Origin: Daphnia carinata
Lineage: Eukaryota > Arthropoda > Branchiopoda > Diplostraca > Daphniidae
Direction of reading: 5' to 3'
Length of the DNA stretch: 64,000 bases
NCBI RefSeq assembly: GCF_022539665.2
Contig: NC_081335.1
Location: 558,001 to 622,000 of the forward strand
In this document: positions 63,033 to 64,000 of the stretch, in pieces
Position numbering within the stretch: the first letter of the stretch is position 1
Layout of the letters: every line of letters starts with the position of its first letter
Translations under genes and position numbers: made by a program
The notes under the pieces: model-generated
Databases searched by the model: none
What the model was told of the DNA's origin: nothing
The model's input: the letters and a program-made list of their open reading frames with translations, nothing else

Positions 63033-63117
63033 GCCTTCTTAGCTCAGTGGTAGAGCGTTGGTCTCGTATTCAATTCAAGCGAACCAAAGGCCGAGAGTTC
63101 AATCCTCTCAGGAGGCA
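63033..63117 (+). tRNA. tRNA-Thr(CGT), 13-base intron
   Basis: Consensus in all arms. TTTT lies about 22 bases downstream. Confidence 0.93.
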
Positions 63118-63216
63118 ATTGGGTATAACTTTCACGCAATTTTAACTATCTCCGTTGCATATCAGGTTAATGCTTTGCGTTCTTGACTTTTCAGAGCTCA
63201 TGGTACAGATACATGC

Positions 63217-63301
63217 GCCTCTTTAGCTCAGTGGTAGAGCGTTGGTCTCGTACGAAGCTGAAGATAACCAAAGGCCGGGAGTTCAATCCTCTCAGGAGGC
63301 A
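63217..63301 (+). tRNA. tRNA-Thr(CGT), 13-base intron
   Basis: Acceptor GCCTCTT/AGGAGGC carries a T-G pair and one T-A pair. T stem GGGAG/CTCTC has one mismatch. TTTTT is about 28 bases downstream. Confidence 0.87.
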
Positions 63302-63506
63302 ATTCAAATGTGTGATTATTACTCTTTATTTTTACCTAAGCTTTTAAAAATCGTTTATGTAAATTGAAACTTAATGCTACGATTGTTTGCTGCGGATGTC
63401 TGACAGATTGAAGCAGGAGCACGTTAAAGGCGTCAGCTTTATTCTCTTTAGCAGGGCAAGGAAAAACTAGATCCTCAAATTGTGTCAAACAATTAAGTGT
63501 TACCAC

Positions 63507-63596
63507 GCCTCCTTAGCTCAGTGGTAGAGCGTTGGTCTCGTACAATGTATCGCTTAAGTCAACCAGAGGTCGAGAGTTCAATCCTCTCAGGAGGCA
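63507..63596 (+). tRNA. tRNA-Thr(CGT), 18-base intron
   Basis: Acceptor GCCTCCT/AGGAGGC is perfect. The 3' anticodon strand is ACCAG against TTGGT. Last tRNA in the window; the cluster may continue beyond. Confidence 0.91.
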
Positions 63597-64000
63597 TTGT
63601 GAAAGATTGATGACTGTTTTATTTTAAATGCGGAGAAACTGGCAAAACTCAATTGTTTATAGCATTATGGAGTTATAGCGATAAGAAAGCTGAAGGAATG
63701 GCCAACATTTTTACCTGTAAAACGATCGTCCGTCGAAAGGCGGTCTGTGTGGATTCGAAAATGGAACGCGCAATGGTTGTGGAGAAAATGGATTGAATCA
63801 CATGGAATCTCACACTTGTCTCGCACTTGGAAAGGTAATAATCAGCTTTCAACGACGTTCACCACTTGAGCAATCACTGGAGCTTTGTCACGAAACGTCT
63901 GCTCGACAGTAAGTTCTCAGTTTTAATAACTTAAAGAATTTGAAACACGAATGCGAGAAAATGCACTTCGATAGTGTCAAACTAATTCAAGGATATAGTC
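63597..64000. other. Right edge of the window
   Basis: No coding exon or RNA gene that I can support. Confidence 0.45.

Noticed and set aside
61845-63596. Regularly spaced repeats that resemble a CRISPR array
   Set aside because: The repeats are 85-base tRNA genes with internal introns and 170-240-base spacers in a eukaryotic genome.

Overview
The window is nuclear DNA from an animal, most likely an arthropod and plausibly a branchiopod crustacean of the Daphnia kind. The reasons are GT-AG introns mostly 55-90 bases long, TATA plus TCAGT-type initiators with short 5' leaders, intron-bearing tRNA genes, and protein families that resemble arthropod ones. Species assignment is inference. No bacterial, viral or transposase gene was recognised.

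Layout. 1-6189 (minus): 5' two thirds of a PRKX / Pka-C3 type kinase with long, homopolymer-rich introns. 7373-10061 (plus): a complete 11-exon retinol saturase. 10723-23210: an array of six Reeler-domain genes (two outer sets on the minus strand, three in the middle on the plus strand). One of these (17205-18073) is one base out of frame at its last splice junction. 26151-26891: a broken Reeler copy, followed by an intact relative at 28658-29498, a third with a long Thr/Pro minisatellite stalk at 32249-33594, and one with a Thr-rich stalk at 38516-39570. Small secreted proteins without recognised family lie at 34492-35164, 42337-43098, 44154-44675 and 60827-61277. A leucine-rich-repeat protein is at 47114-48438. 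Two tandem full-length ferric-chelate-reductase-1-like genes (Reeler + DOMON + cytochrome b561) are at 51963-54720 and 56726-59446.

Threaded through 27-63.6 kb are 33 intron-containing tRNA-Thr genes or remnants on both strands: 29 clear CGT or near-CGT copies, three with anticodon TGT, and one strongly decayed. A single tRNA-Tyr(GTA) has a 47-base intron. Parts of the tRNA cluster are tandem units (about 299 bases at 49.4-50.2 kb, about 320 bases at 61.8-62.5 kb), and a roughly 270-370-base noncoding module recurs three times beside the tRNA genes.

How it fits together. The Reeler-only genes share exon sizes and intron phases with the first five exons of the two ferric-reductase genes (exon 4 is 92 bases in every intact copy). 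I infer that they arose by duplication of that N-terminal block, followed by capture of different C-terminal exons: hydrophobic GPI-like tails, Thr-rich stalks, a His-rich segment, or no anchor. This gives a local family of secreted or surface-anchored Reeler proteins, a domain known elsewhere in arthropod immune proteins. The family sits inside a rapidly duplicating tRNA-Thr region.
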